Shown here piece after piece: positions 1-11,000 of a stretch of 64,000 nucleotides of DNA. The DNA comes from Macrostomum hystrix (Eukaryota > Platyhelminthes > Macrostomidae): positions 6,743,501-6,807,500 of the forward strand of contig CATNEN010000001.1 in assembly GCA_950097015.1 (NCBI GenBank), written 5' to 3'. Position 1 is the stretch's first letter. Each line of letters opens with the position of its first letter. Both the position numbers and the translations under genes were made by a program. The notes under the pieces were generated by a model that was not told the origin of the DNA, did no database searches, and saw only the letters and a program-made list of their open reading frames with translations.

Positions 1-975
1 CACTGCGAGGACGTCGAAAACTTCGTCAAGCAATGCCAGCGATGCGCGGAGATCCGTCCAATGCCTGCCAGAACGTGCCACACCTGGCCGGCGGAAAATG
101 GTCCCTGGAGACGCGTGCACATGGACCATGCTCACGTTCCCGGCTTCGGCCTGCTGCTCATTGTGGTGGACGCCTTCTCCGGCTGGCCGGAAGCGGTGCC
201 TGTTGCCGACAAGAGCGCGATGACGGTCATCAAGGTGCTCCGCTTGATTTTTTCCCGCCTGGGTGTGCCGCATACCTTGGTGGCGGACAATGCTCCGGAG
301 TTCCGTGACCAGCAGCTGCACGAGTGGCTCAAGAAGATCGGCTGCTCGCCGATGCACTCGCCGCCGTATCATCCGCAGTCAAACGGGTGCGCCGAGCGCA
401 TGGTCCAGACCGTCAAGAAGGGGCTGCGGGCCTTCGCCGTGCACCAGGGCAGGTTCGACGCGTACCTCGCCAAGCTGCTGCTTAACTACCGGGCCACTCC
501 GCGGGGCGACGGGCGTGGCAGTCCGTCTGCACTTATGGGGCGACAGCTGCGAAGTCCGCTGACCCTCCAATTCGACACCGATGCGCCGCTCGTCTACCAG
601 TCGCGACCGGGGGTGCCGGCTGAGACCGTCCGCTTTGTGGTACAGGCCGGCCACAACACGGCCGTGGTCACCCGGGACAAGGACGACAGGCCTGTGCTGG
701 CACACCGGGATCAGCTGCGTTTGTGTCCGAGTCCAAGTCGGGCGGAAGTTACGGACAACACTGACGACGGCGGCCGGGATCCTGACGATGCCGGTCGGAG
801 CCCTGACGACGGCGGCCGGAACCCTGACGAAGGCGGCCGGAACCCGGAACCTATTAGCCAGCGGCCAGACGCAGCGGCACCACCGCAGCAGACCGCTGAA
901 GCTACACCGGAGCCCCGACGAAGCTGCAGGTCGACCAAGGGAGTCGCCCCAGACCAACTGTCTCCTCGTTGGTGA
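1..975 (+). CDS. Ty3/Gypsy retrotransposon integrase, C-terminal part of pol (5' truncated by window edge)
   Basis: The frame is open from base 1, so the polyprotein begins outside the window. The first residues (HCEDVENFVKQCQRC) look like the end of the HHCC zinc-binding domain of an integrase. A retroviral-type catalytic core follows with an Asp at about base 124 (MDHAH), an Asp at about 286 (VADNAPEF) and a Glu at about 394 (NGCAERM). The last two are separated by 35 residues, the DD35E spacing of Ty3/Gypsy and retroviral integrases. The C-terminal tail (about bases 770-850) contains a short degenerate tandem repeat rich in DPDDGGRNP-like units, followed by a basic end. The stop codon is at 973-975, just before a purine-rich tract and a likely LTR. 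Integrase inserts the reverse-transcribed copy into host DNA. No frameshift is seen in this part, so the copy may be fairly young. GC content is much higher than the flanking DNA. Confidence 0.9.
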   Translation, partial: HCEDVENFVKQCQRCAEIRPMPARTCHTWPAENGPWRRVHMDHAHVPGFGLLLIVVDAFSGWPEAVPVADKSAMTVIKVLRLIFSRLGVPHTLVADNAPEFRDQQLHEWLKKIGCSPMHSPPYHPQSNGCAERMVQTVKKGLRAFAVHQGRFDAYLAKLLLNYRATPRGDGRGSPSALMGRQLRSPLTLQFDTDAPLVYQSRPGVPAETVRFVVQAGHNTAVVTRDKDDRPVLAHRDQLRLCPSPSRAEVTDNTDDGGRDPDDAGRSPDDGGRNPDEGGRNPEPISQRPDAAAPPQQTAEATPEPRRSCRSTKGVAPDQLSPRW

Positions 976-983
976 TGAGGGGA

Positions 984-1232
984 TGTTGTATCGTGACTTG
1001 ACTTGAAGTGCGCAGTGTGGGGCTGCACCCCAATTTTTATTGGCGCTGAGTTTAGGACTGCTTGCTCTCTCCCCGCCTGCTCTGTCTGTCAATGTACGCT
1101 TATGCCTAACCGTCTAATCTATTAGCTGATGCTTTACTCGTATCTGCATGTACATCTATGTGCAGTGCCAAATATAATAAATAACAACCTCTCGCCCATT
1201 TGCGGCTCAAGTTTGGCTAGCCAGCCACGACA
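984..1232 (+). repeat. Probable 3' LTR of the Ty3/Gypsy element
   Basis: A purine-rich tract (GATGAGGGGA) ends at 983 and is followed at once by TGTTGTATCG, a typical TG start for an LTR. An AATAAA-like signal lies near 1176 (ATAATAAATAAC). The 3' boundary is uncertain; I placed it at CACGACA because LTRs end in CA. The 5' LTR is outside the window, so the pair cannot be compared. Confidence 0.45.
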
Positions 1233-1827
1233 CGATTTAGTTTTACTTACACAGGCCCAAATGAGAATCCGAGATCAACATCTTCCCAGAGATTTTCAGC
1301 AAATCGAATAGTCTCATCAAGCCAGGGGCCTTGAAACTCATTTGACTTTAGATGCTGGACCCTTTTAGGCTGCGTTTGATGGCTGACAAGTCTAGAAATT
1401 CCAATTAAAAGTAGAATACATTTATGTGATAAAGCAGATTTAAACTGTGTAATTGAAGTGTTGGGTTCTCACCTTGATAGCAGATTGGCATCAGTAAAGT
1501 ATTGAGGTGATATGAACTTTTCAAGTCTCTCATATGTAGTTCTCCAATTCTTATGAACGTCCTTTAGATCCATTGGCTATAAAAGCAGAACGCTAAAAAT
1601 GCAATTAAAAGTAAATTACAAGCAATTGCTAGACAGCTTTAGAGCAGTATGAATAAAAATATTAGCCTACTATCCAGTGCATTTATTTTACTAAGGTAAG
1701 AAATAGTTACTTAAATTAAACTTAATACTAACAATAATTACAGGAGGACTATGGGCAATGGCAGATCATTTAGTGACACTAGACCTGCAGCCATCAAGAA
1801 AGCAACTCTGCCCATTTCACTCACCCT
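1233..1827. other. Intergenic, no recognised feature
   Basis: AT-rich sequence between the LTR and the SINE. I see no convincing coding exon or repeat. Confidence 0.5.
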
Positions 1828-2092
1828 GAGTACACATACACACAGGTACTATACAAAGGCATTTGCTCACACGTGTGTACATCTGCCCTTACTTTCTCAT
1901 TGTCAGGCAGTGTACACTCTCACTATGCTTTGGAGGTTGGCCCTCAAGGGCATAAATTGCACGATAAGCCCCCAAGCCCTCTTTCTGCAGCTGCCCCAAA
2001 AACAAATGTGGCCCTGCCATGGAGTCAACCTTAGGGACCATGATGCAAGACTGAGGCCAACATATTAACCACTCTGCCAATGATCCCCTTAA
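1828..2092 (-). repeat. tRNA-derived SINE, family A, copy 1
   Basis: This block is clearly similar over about 260 bp to 27284-27552, in the same orientation. Read on the minus strand, its 5' end is tRNA-like: TTGGCAGAGTGGTTAA resembles a pol III A box. In copy 2 the matching region also has a good B box. The body carries shared landmarks such as the complement of TGGAGGTTGGCC and CAAGCCC. It is more diverged than copy 2. Short open frames across it are not genes. Confidence 0.75.
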
Positions 2093-5000
2093 ATTAAACT
2101 TAAGTTTGTTGTAGCTAAACAACTATCATGCTTTCCTACTTTGCTTCAGTTTCTGTTACTATTTTTTTGCTTTCTTATATTTCTGCATCTTTAATATTCT
2201 GATAAATTCTATTGCTAAAATGACAAGTAACAAAGTAATAATTTTTTTCTATAATAGAAATCTGAAAAATAGATGTCTATTTGTGCCAACTACTATAAAA
2301 ATTAGAAAATTTAGGTGCAAAATAGCTGGCAACTTCGATGGATAGATCATATACTTCGATATGTATTAGGCCCTATTCTTTATTTATGTGCATTACACTG
2401 TGAACAACTATAATAAGCCTACATATATTTAATTTAGCTTTTAGGTAAAAAAGCCAAATAGAACGAATAATTATTTCGTTCCTATAAAGGAAAAATCATC
2501 GTTCTAAATACATCTGCATCATATAACATTCCCGTACTTTCAAGCTTTTACTGTAATTTGAAAACCACCGGGCTGTATGCTAACTTATAGCGCTGTCTTA
2601 GGAAAGTTAAATTATTTTACATACACTTATGAACACTAATGAACTTGAATTACTCAATGCATATAAATTATATCATAATACACAGATCCTTCTATCCTAC
2701 GGAAAGGAGTTGATGTGCACTATCAGTTGGCTGTAATATTTCCGCAGAGTGTGGAAGGCTGCAACTTCAAGGAGAGGCATAGTGCATTTCTTAGAAGTCT
2801 TTAAATTGAAAACTATTGTTTTATTTCACAAGAAAATGTTTTTCGTTTACACCACCATGCAACGTTCCCTGAACATTTATCACTAAGGTACATAGAATTA
2901 ATTATCCTAACTATTTTCTTACTATATAGTTTGTTGTAATGTTTGGTAGTACAATTTCTTCTTAATTCCAAGAAACGATAAGCGACTTGCTTACCAAGCA
3001 GGCAACGGCAACGCCTGTAACGCTCACTATTTCTTTAGTATTATTTTATGCAGTCGTAATTTTTTAATTGTATCTAATAGCTTCGTAACAGTGCAAATAG
3101 TATTTTTTATAAAAGTTGCAGTTTTACTATTTTATGCTTAATTATACAAATTTATATTAATAATTTAATTTTAAGACATTGTTATAGACTGTGAACACAG
3201 TGCCTTTTCTTCTGTGTTAATTAAAAACTCTTGTTCCTTCAGATATTAGCATATATTTTTTAGCTTTTACATGAATATTTCAATCATTATTACTTTTTGA
3301 AGTTCAATATATTCTAAATTTTAGGAAGTACAGCACCATTAATACAGTTTTGTCTATAAGTATTTAATTAATGTAGAGGCAAACAGTGTGTCTAAAATTT
3401 TAAAAGGCAAGTGGCAAAAATACATTATATTTTAATGCCTGTTGCAAATTATGTCTCTGACCTCTGACCTTAGAGGTTTCTGACCTCTATTCTCTATTTC
3501 ATAGATTTTTACACAAAATCATTCAGCATTCTTTTATAATTGTTCACTAAACAATATTTTTTGAAGTTTTAAATTTTAAATTAAAAATTAATGCTAAGAT
3601 TCGAAATTTGGTTGCTAAGGTTGCTTTTTTTCACTTTTGCAACTGGGGCAGCTTCTAGGATATAGAAGCTCTCTGTTTGCCAGAGATGCACATCTTGGAA
3701 GTGACTAGGGCCAAAGAGGATAAGCTTTGATGATGAGGTTAGTGGAAGCGGAAGTATTAGCACATCTTCTGCATTCTGCTAACACACTCTTCAAATTTAA
3801 TTTTGTTAACACCATGCCAGGAGGCCACCTGGCAGCACCATCATTTATTGTGGATCCATAATACTCCTTCATTATTACCTTTGCTGAATTCTGATCACAA
3901 TATTTAACACAAGTTTTGTTCTGCCAACTAGCTTGGCTGAGGCTTTAGCTTTGCAAATTAATAATAAGGCCTCAGACATAGCATAGGGCCTTGGAGGGCA
4001 CAACTCTCCAAGGCTGCACTTCAAATAGAGTATACCAAAAGAGGGGTGGACAGGGGACAAAGGCTAGCACTGGGACCTAAGGACAATTTGGTGTAATTGA
4101 CAGTTAGGTAACAAGACAAATACATTTAGGTAACAATGAAGTTGGTGATCATGTGTTTGTTTTAACATTTTACACTTTGAGCTAATGGTATTTATACATT
4201 TAATTTAAGTGCAAGGCTGGGGCCAACCAAAGGGTGAGCTTGGCCTGGACAAATCAGAGCATGCAAGGGGGTATGGTTGCCTAGCCACTTAAGCTAATAT
4301 GCCACTTTGCTTTTTATGTTTTGTAACCCTAATCCAACATGCACTTTAATAGCCCAGCCAGCCCACCCCACACAACAATCTCATAGGGTTTTTCACACAT
4401 TGAAAAAGGTAAATTATTTTAACAAATTCCTACTTATGGTAAATTTTCTAGAAATGTGATGATTATACATACTTTGTTTTTGAGATTGTATAAAATATTT
4501 GGGAAGTTACAGTAAATGCGCACATTCAAATATAGCAGAAAATTGCACTACAAATACAATAACTGGTATTCATATCTTCTCCTCTTTTTTAATCAATTCA
4601 CTTAAGTACTTCTCTAATAATTGAACAAAAACTGGACTTTTAAGCATAATTATTAAATTAAAGAATTCCAGCACTATATAATCCTTTATCAGATATTACA
4701 GTATTGACAACATCTCAATTTATTACATCTAGATCATTTCATAGAACATAGATCCACTGTGCAAAAATCCATTTTGCATGGATTATTACCATATGCGGTC
4801 AGTGATTATCAAGCTAGTCATTTTTAGTAACAAGGTTTTTGAAGAGGGAAGTAGCTACAATAATTGTAAGAAAAATGAATCCGGTTTTAGAAGCCAAACA
4901 TGTCTCACTGTATTTAATATTTGAACATTATTTGTAATGCAAAACATTTTTATGCTTAAAATATATTTAATAGAAGTGGTACAATTTGCTTCTTTATTCA

Positions 5001-5154
5001 ATTTCTACACAAAGTAAATTAGTAATGACATTCAAAAGTTTTTAATATATATATTTACATCTCTTCCATGTTTATAAATTTATTAAACATATTAAACTGC
5101 CATTTATAGAAATTTTCAGATACAAAATATAATATTATCAAACTAAACCTAATA
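2093..5154. other. Long AT-rich intergenic stretch upstream of EMC8
   Basis: About 3 kb of AT-rich DNA with no convincing exon. A small perfect stem (GCCTTGGAG and its complement) is present at about 3989-4016. The promoter of the EMC8 gene should lie at the right end, but I cannot define a TATA box or initiator. Confidence 0.5.
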
Positions 5155-6572
5155 ATGGCTACATTTAGCATTGAGCCACTGGCTATAGCCAAGATTGTTT
5201 TGCACGCCTGCAAATATCCTCACGCTGCTGTTAATGGGGTAAGAAATTTGTCTTAAATATACAGCTTGATTTATATAACAAAAGCGTTATTGTTAAAATA
5301 TATAATTTACTTTACATTCTATATATTTAGGTGCTCCTAGCCAATAAGCCACCAGTTGACAAATCTGCAGCAGCAGAAGTTGACACAGTTGATTCGCAGA
5401 TCATTATTCGCGATTCTGTGCCTTTGTTTCACAGCAATCTCAACTTGGCGCCAATGTTGGAGGCTGCTCTAATGCAGATTGAGGCCACGTGCAAAGATTC
5501 TGTTATTGTTGGCTACTATCAGGTGAGCTGTAAATATAATTGTCTCAGTTAATATGCAGAACACTAGTTTAGTCTATGTGATATAATCTAGATATATGCT
5601 GCCTTGGAAGATAATTTTCAGTCTAATAGATTTCTTGTATGCATTAGTCTCACTAAGTCTCACCTTTTAGTAAATGAATAGTTGGTAGGCACTTGATAGT
5701 CTTTTGGATAATTTGTGGATACTTATTAGTCTATGGGATAATTTACAGTCGCTTGTCAGTCTATGGGATAATTTACAGTCGCTTATCAGTCTATGGGATA
5801 ATTTACAGTTGCTTATCAGTCTATGGGATAATTTACAGTCGCTTATCAGTCTATGGGATAATTTACAGTCGCTTGTCAGTCTATGGGATAATTTACAGTC
5901 GCTTGTCAGTCTATGGGATAATTTACAGTCGCTTATCAGTCTATGGGATAATTTACAGTTGCTTATCAGTCTATGGGATAATTTACAGTCGCTTATCAGT
6001 CTATGGGATAATTTACAGTCGCTTATCAGTCTATGGGATAATTTGTGGGCACTTGTTAGTCTATGGGATAATTTACAGTCGCTTATCAGTCTATGGGATA
6101 ATTTACAGTCGCTTATCAGTCTATCGGATAGTTTACAGTCGCTTAATCGCTTTTCTGTAGGTTAATAGTTCAGCCAGGTAAATTTTACTAAAATGTGAAA
6201 TGCAATTCACAGGCCAACGAGTTGCTAAGCAACACCTCCCCAGATGGTGTTGGCGCTCAAATCTATCAGAAGATTGCTGATAATTGTCCGATTGGCAAGT
6301 CTCTGTACATCCTAGTTGACAACAAGACCATAGACAGGGATTGCTCCAGCATTCCTTTGATTTATTATCAACGCCGCGAGGGTGGCAGCCAACGATTGGA
6401 CAAACTGCCCAGCTCCTCCGTGGCCATAGACAACGAAGCGGATTGCCTAGCAACAATATCCGGCCTGCTAAGCCGGCAAGCCTACCGCGGTCTAGTGGAT
6501 TTCGACAACCATTTGGACGACATCGGATTGGATTGGACCAATGCTAGACTAGCTGAACAAATGTGCGGTTGA
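5155..6572 (+). CDS. EMC8: ER membrane protein complex subunit 8/9 (EMC8/EMC9)
   Basis: Three exons, all phase 0: 5155-5238, 5331-5522 and 6213-6572, giving 211 residues; the human EMC8 protein is about 210. Splice sites are good (GGG|GTAAG, TTTAG|G, CAG|GTGAGC, TTCACAG|G). Exon 1 begins [13 protein letters not shown] and ends in KYPHAAVNG, the conserved EMC8 start. Exon 2 carries [18 protein letters not shown] and IVGYYQ. Exon 3 ends with [17 protein letters not shown], nearly identical to the vertebrate motif. The family has an MPN fold without the JAMM metal site, so it is structural and not a protease. EMC8 or EMC9 is a cytosolic subunit of the EMC, which inserts tail-anchored and multipass proteins into the ER membrane. 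Intron 2 holds a 30-bp minisatellite. A poly(A)-type signal (AAATAAATAAAC) lies near 6709. Confidence 0.95.
5690..6150 (+). repeat. 30-bp minisatellite in EMC8 intron 2
   Basis: About 15 tandem copies of a 30-bp unit containing CTATGGGATAATTTACAGTC. Because 30 is a multiple of 3, two frames stay open across it and give artefactual repetitive ORFs. Variation is mostly C/T and A/G changes near the unit end. Confidence 0.95.
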
Positions 6573-7021
6573 ATTTGACTATTTTTGATTATTTCGTTGT
6601 TTTCCATACTGTGTTTTACTTAGGGTATTGTTGTTTTTTTTGTCTATTTTGTGTCCGCTAAATTCAAATTTAGAGAGCTCAGAAAGCTCTGTTTTTTGTT
6701 TCGTCATCAAATAAATAAACTAATTAGTAATGATTTTTTAGATTGCTTGAGCAAATAAGGAACATTCGATTTAAATATATGTGCAATGTTTACTTTTCTG
6801 TCTCTAAATTACGAGTACTATGCTGTTTTGTTAGAATCGCTCCAGAATGTAATTCGGCGCACTCATTTATGAGTTTAAAATATAAGATTATGTTACTGTG
6901 TGAGTGTTGTTCAGCTAAGTAAATGTGAAAACCCGATAAGTGTGCTATTAAGCAGCTTTGCTAAAGGCTTTAAATGTAAAATGTGTGATTTTTATTTTTA
7001 TTTTTTTTCTTACAAACATAT
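6573..7021. other. 3' flank of EMC8
   Basis: Contains the probable 3' UTR and poly(A) signal of EMC8, then AT-rich spacer up to the next array. No other feature seen. Confidence 0.5.
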
Positions 7022-7918
7022 TAGATAATTAGTCCCTCACCTTAGTCACCTAGATAATTAGTCCCTCACCTTAGTCACCTAGATAATTAGTCCCTCACCT
7101 TAGTCACCTAGATAATTAGTCCCCCACCTTAGTCACCTAGATAATTAGTTCCTTACCTTAGTCACCTTGATAATTAGTCCCTCACCTTAGTCACCTAGAT
7201 AATTAGTCCCCCACCTTAGTCACCTAGATAATTTGTCCCTCACCTTAGTCACCTAGATAATTAGTCCCTCACCTTAGTCACCTAGATAATTAGTCCCTCA
7301 CCTTAGTCACCTAGATAATTAGTCCCTCACCTTAGTCACCTAGATAATTAGTCCCCCACCTTAGTCACCTAGATAATTAGTTCCTTACCTTAGTCACCTT
7401 GATAATTAGTCCCTCACCTTAGTCACCTAGATAATTAGTCCCTCACCTTAGTCACTTAGATAATTAGTCCCTCACCTTAGTCACTTAGATAATTAGTCCC
7501 TCACCTTAGTCACCTAGATAATTAGTCCCTCACCGTAGTCACTTAGATAATTAGTCCCTTACCTTAGTCACCTAGATAATTAGTCCCTCACCTTAGTCAC
7601 CTAGATAATTAGTCCCTCACCTTAGTCACTTAGATAATTAGTCCCTCACCTTAGTCACTTAAATAATTAGTCCCTCACCTTAGTCACCTAGATAATTAGT
7701 CCCTCACCTTAGTCACCTAGATAATTAGTCCCTCACCTTAGTCACCGGATAATTAGTTCCTTACCTTAATCCCTCACCTGAGTCACCTAGATAATTAGTC
7801 CCACACCTTAGTCCCTCACCTTAGTCACCTAGATAATTAGTCCCTCACCTTAGTCACTTAGATAATTAGTCCCTCATCTTAGTCACCGGATAATTAGTCC
7901 CTCACCTTAGTCACCTTA
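7022..7918 (+). repeat. 29-bp minisatellite between EMC8 and SLC35F5
   Basis: About 31 copies of a 29-bp unit containing TAGATAATTAGTCCCTCACC. Some units are partly deleted near 7745-7815. The array ends about 150 bp before the first SLC35F5 coding exon, so it may lie in the 5' UTR intron or promoter region. Confidence 0.95.
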
Positions 7919-8065
7919 GTTTAATCAAATTCAAGTTAAATTTATTTTGTGGTTTACCACAAAATAATACCACAATACCACAATTTATATGTGACATGCA
8001 GGCTTATAAACTACCCGTGTTTTTTCAGCTCAAGCACAGATACAAAGTACCTGTCAATCACTGTC

Positions 8066-11000
8066 ATGGCACCTGATTCGTCTTCCCAGGTGCGGTCCCA
8101 GCAACAGCAGCAGCGCAGCCAGAGTTGCTTTAGTTTTGCTAGTCTCGTGCATCCAAGAACCAGACTAGCAGTCGGAATATCCTGTCTATTAGGTGTTGTC
8201 ATCATCTGGGTGTTATCCTCGGAACTAACTAGATTCATCTTTGTTAAGGAACACTTTAATAAGCCATTTTTTACAACATACTTTAAGACAACATTGTTCA
8301 CATTGTATCTCACTGGGTTTCTGTTTCTACCCGGTTGGCGTCGATTGTGCAGCAAAACTGCCAATATTGGCCAACATCGGCGACAGCGACGCAACGCCAG
8401 TCAGCGCCGGCGCGACGGCTACACTCGGGTTGGCGATGAAGCCTCTTCAGACGAGGAAGTTGATGGCAACGACAGGGAAGAAGTTGACGAAGGTGTCGCC
8501 GTGGATGGAGAAGAGAATGATGATGAACCGCCGCTATTGGTGAGTGTGAAATGTTGGATTCTTAAGGACTCTTGTATTCTTTGCAAGTATAAAGAACTTG
8601 GAGTGATGTGTAGTTAACTGGAATCAGCGAAGACAAAGTGGGTGTGATCAAAAAATTATATATCTGAAAAATTAGTAGGTTAATCAGCTGATTGACTGTG
8701 ATTAACTGTTGATGCTTTGATCAGCTGACTGACTGTTGACATTGATGCTTTGGTCAGCTGACTGACTGTTCACAATGATGCTTTGGTCAGCTGACTGACT
8801 GTTCACAATGATGCTTTGGTCAGCTGACTGACTGTTCACAATGATGCTTTGGTCAGCTGACTGACTGTTCACAATGATGCTTTGGTCAGCTGACTGACTG
8901 TTCACAATGATGCTTTGATCAGCTGACTGACTGTTCACAATGATGCTTTGGTCAGCTGACTGACTGTTCACAATGATGCTTTGGTCAGCTGACTGACTGT
9001 TCACAATGATGCTTTGGTCAGCTGACTGACTGTTCACAATGATGCTTTGGTCAGCTGACTGACTGTTCACAATGATGCTTTGGTCAGCTGACTGACTGAT
9101 GACAATGATGCTTTGATCAGCTGACTGACTGTTCACAATGATGCTTTGATCAGCTGACTGACTGTTCACAATGATGCTTTGATCAGCTGACTGACTGTTG
9201 ACAATGATGCTTTGGTCAGCTGACTGACTGTTCACAATGATGCTTTGGTCAGCTGACTGACTGATGACAATGATGCTTTGGTCAGCTGACTGACTGATGA
9301 CAATGATGCTTTGGTCAGCTGACTGACTGATGACAATGATGCTTTGGTCAGCTGACTGACTGATGACAATGATGCTTTGGTCAGCTGACTGACTGATGAC
9401 AATGATGCTTTGATCAATTGACTGGCAGTAGAAATGTGGGCTAAAACGGTGTATTCTGCTTCTTTCCAAGAAAGCAAGGTAATTTCTTCTTTGTCTCACT
9501 AATTGATTTTCTGTTTTTGCACCAATAATTGTTAATCAGCTGTTTCTGTTAACTGGTCTGGGCTTGCTTGTGAATGATCGCTTGAGTTCAGCTATTTTAT
9601 TTATAAGGCTTTGCTGTGGCACTTTTAATATAATAAACTAAAAGTACTCGGCTTGCTTGTCACGATCTGCTTTACAATTAGTTTAATAACTGTTGTTATT
9701 ATAGCCGAGAGAATCTTGGAAGCATTTATTGGATCTCATTCAATTTTGGTAAGAAAATACTATACAATATAACATTGATTATTTGATTAATATAATTTGC
9801 ACTTGTTGTAACGTTTTTTTCTCTGCACATACGGTGACCCATTATTCAGTAATATATTTTATTTGTTACATAATTAGTCAACAAGCCATTCCGGTGGTAT
9901 TATTAACTAGAATAAGTGACAATATTTTAGGTTTGAAAGTAAATAATACTTTTTTTTCGAGATGGCATTTACACATATTTTAAGTACCGTTATTAAAAAC
10001 AGTTTATTGGGAAAAATTCAATGTTAAATTTAACAGAGCGATCCAAGCTACGTGCCAGTGCACTTCGACTCGAGCAGCGACGCTGATAGTGTCGCCAGCC
10101 TGAGTATCAACTCGGATGTTGATTCTGTGCGGCCAGATAGAGCGGATCATTGTGCCACTGGATTAATGAGTGAGTTTCTTAAGGCATCTAGTTTTTTGAT
10201 GACCTTAATTCTAATATTTGATTATTTATTTAACTAAGCAGTGTGCAGCCCGACTGCACAGCCGCAGCTATTGCGCTATTACTGTTCAGTCCATTGACGG
10301 GGGGACGCCACACCCACCCCAATAACTACCCCAGCTGATGCTGGTACCCATTTAACAGCTGGGTGAACTGAAGCAATGCAGATTTCGGTGTCTAGCTAAG
10401 GGATATAGATTATTCCAATAAACTCAGGAATCGAACCATCGACCTTAAAGTCCTACTTTCTAACCACTTGGTTACTTGGTAATTTATGCGTCTTCTCCTA
10501 GGTCAAGTCGAAGAAAATGATCCTATTGTAAGACAAGACCATCAACCAGTAACTATAACAGGTATCCTGACAGAATTTTAATCCCAGTATTATTTGAAAT
10601 GTAAGCAATATTTTTTAATGTTTTAGTTTCCCTATTTTATCACACTTTTTTCAAAGACACATTTGACTTTTATTCCATAATCATGATGTCTAGTACATCA
10701 TTTTTGTTGTGTTTCAGTGTCTAAATTGAAATCGAATCTTAAAGGTAAAAAAATTATTTCAACTTTCTTATTAATTATCTATCTGATTCTGCTGTACTTC
10801 TGGTAAAATGGATAAGAAATATGCGAATGTTTAGTAAATTAGTTCAGATTGTTTATGTACCGCAGATTGCTAATCCGGGTGAATTAAATAATTTAATGTG
10901 AATCTAAAGGACCAACACAAGAGTATTCTTCTTATATTTTACTCGACAAATGTGTAAAATATAAGCCAGAGTAGGCCTATATAGGCCTAGGTCAGAATAG

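Noticed and set aside
379-1092. Minus-strand 237-codon ORF
   Set aside because: Antisense shadow of the GC-rich integrase reading frame.
5155-6572. JAMM protease activity for the MPN-fold protein
   Set aside because: The HxH...D metal-binding motif is absent, as in other EMC8/9 proteins.
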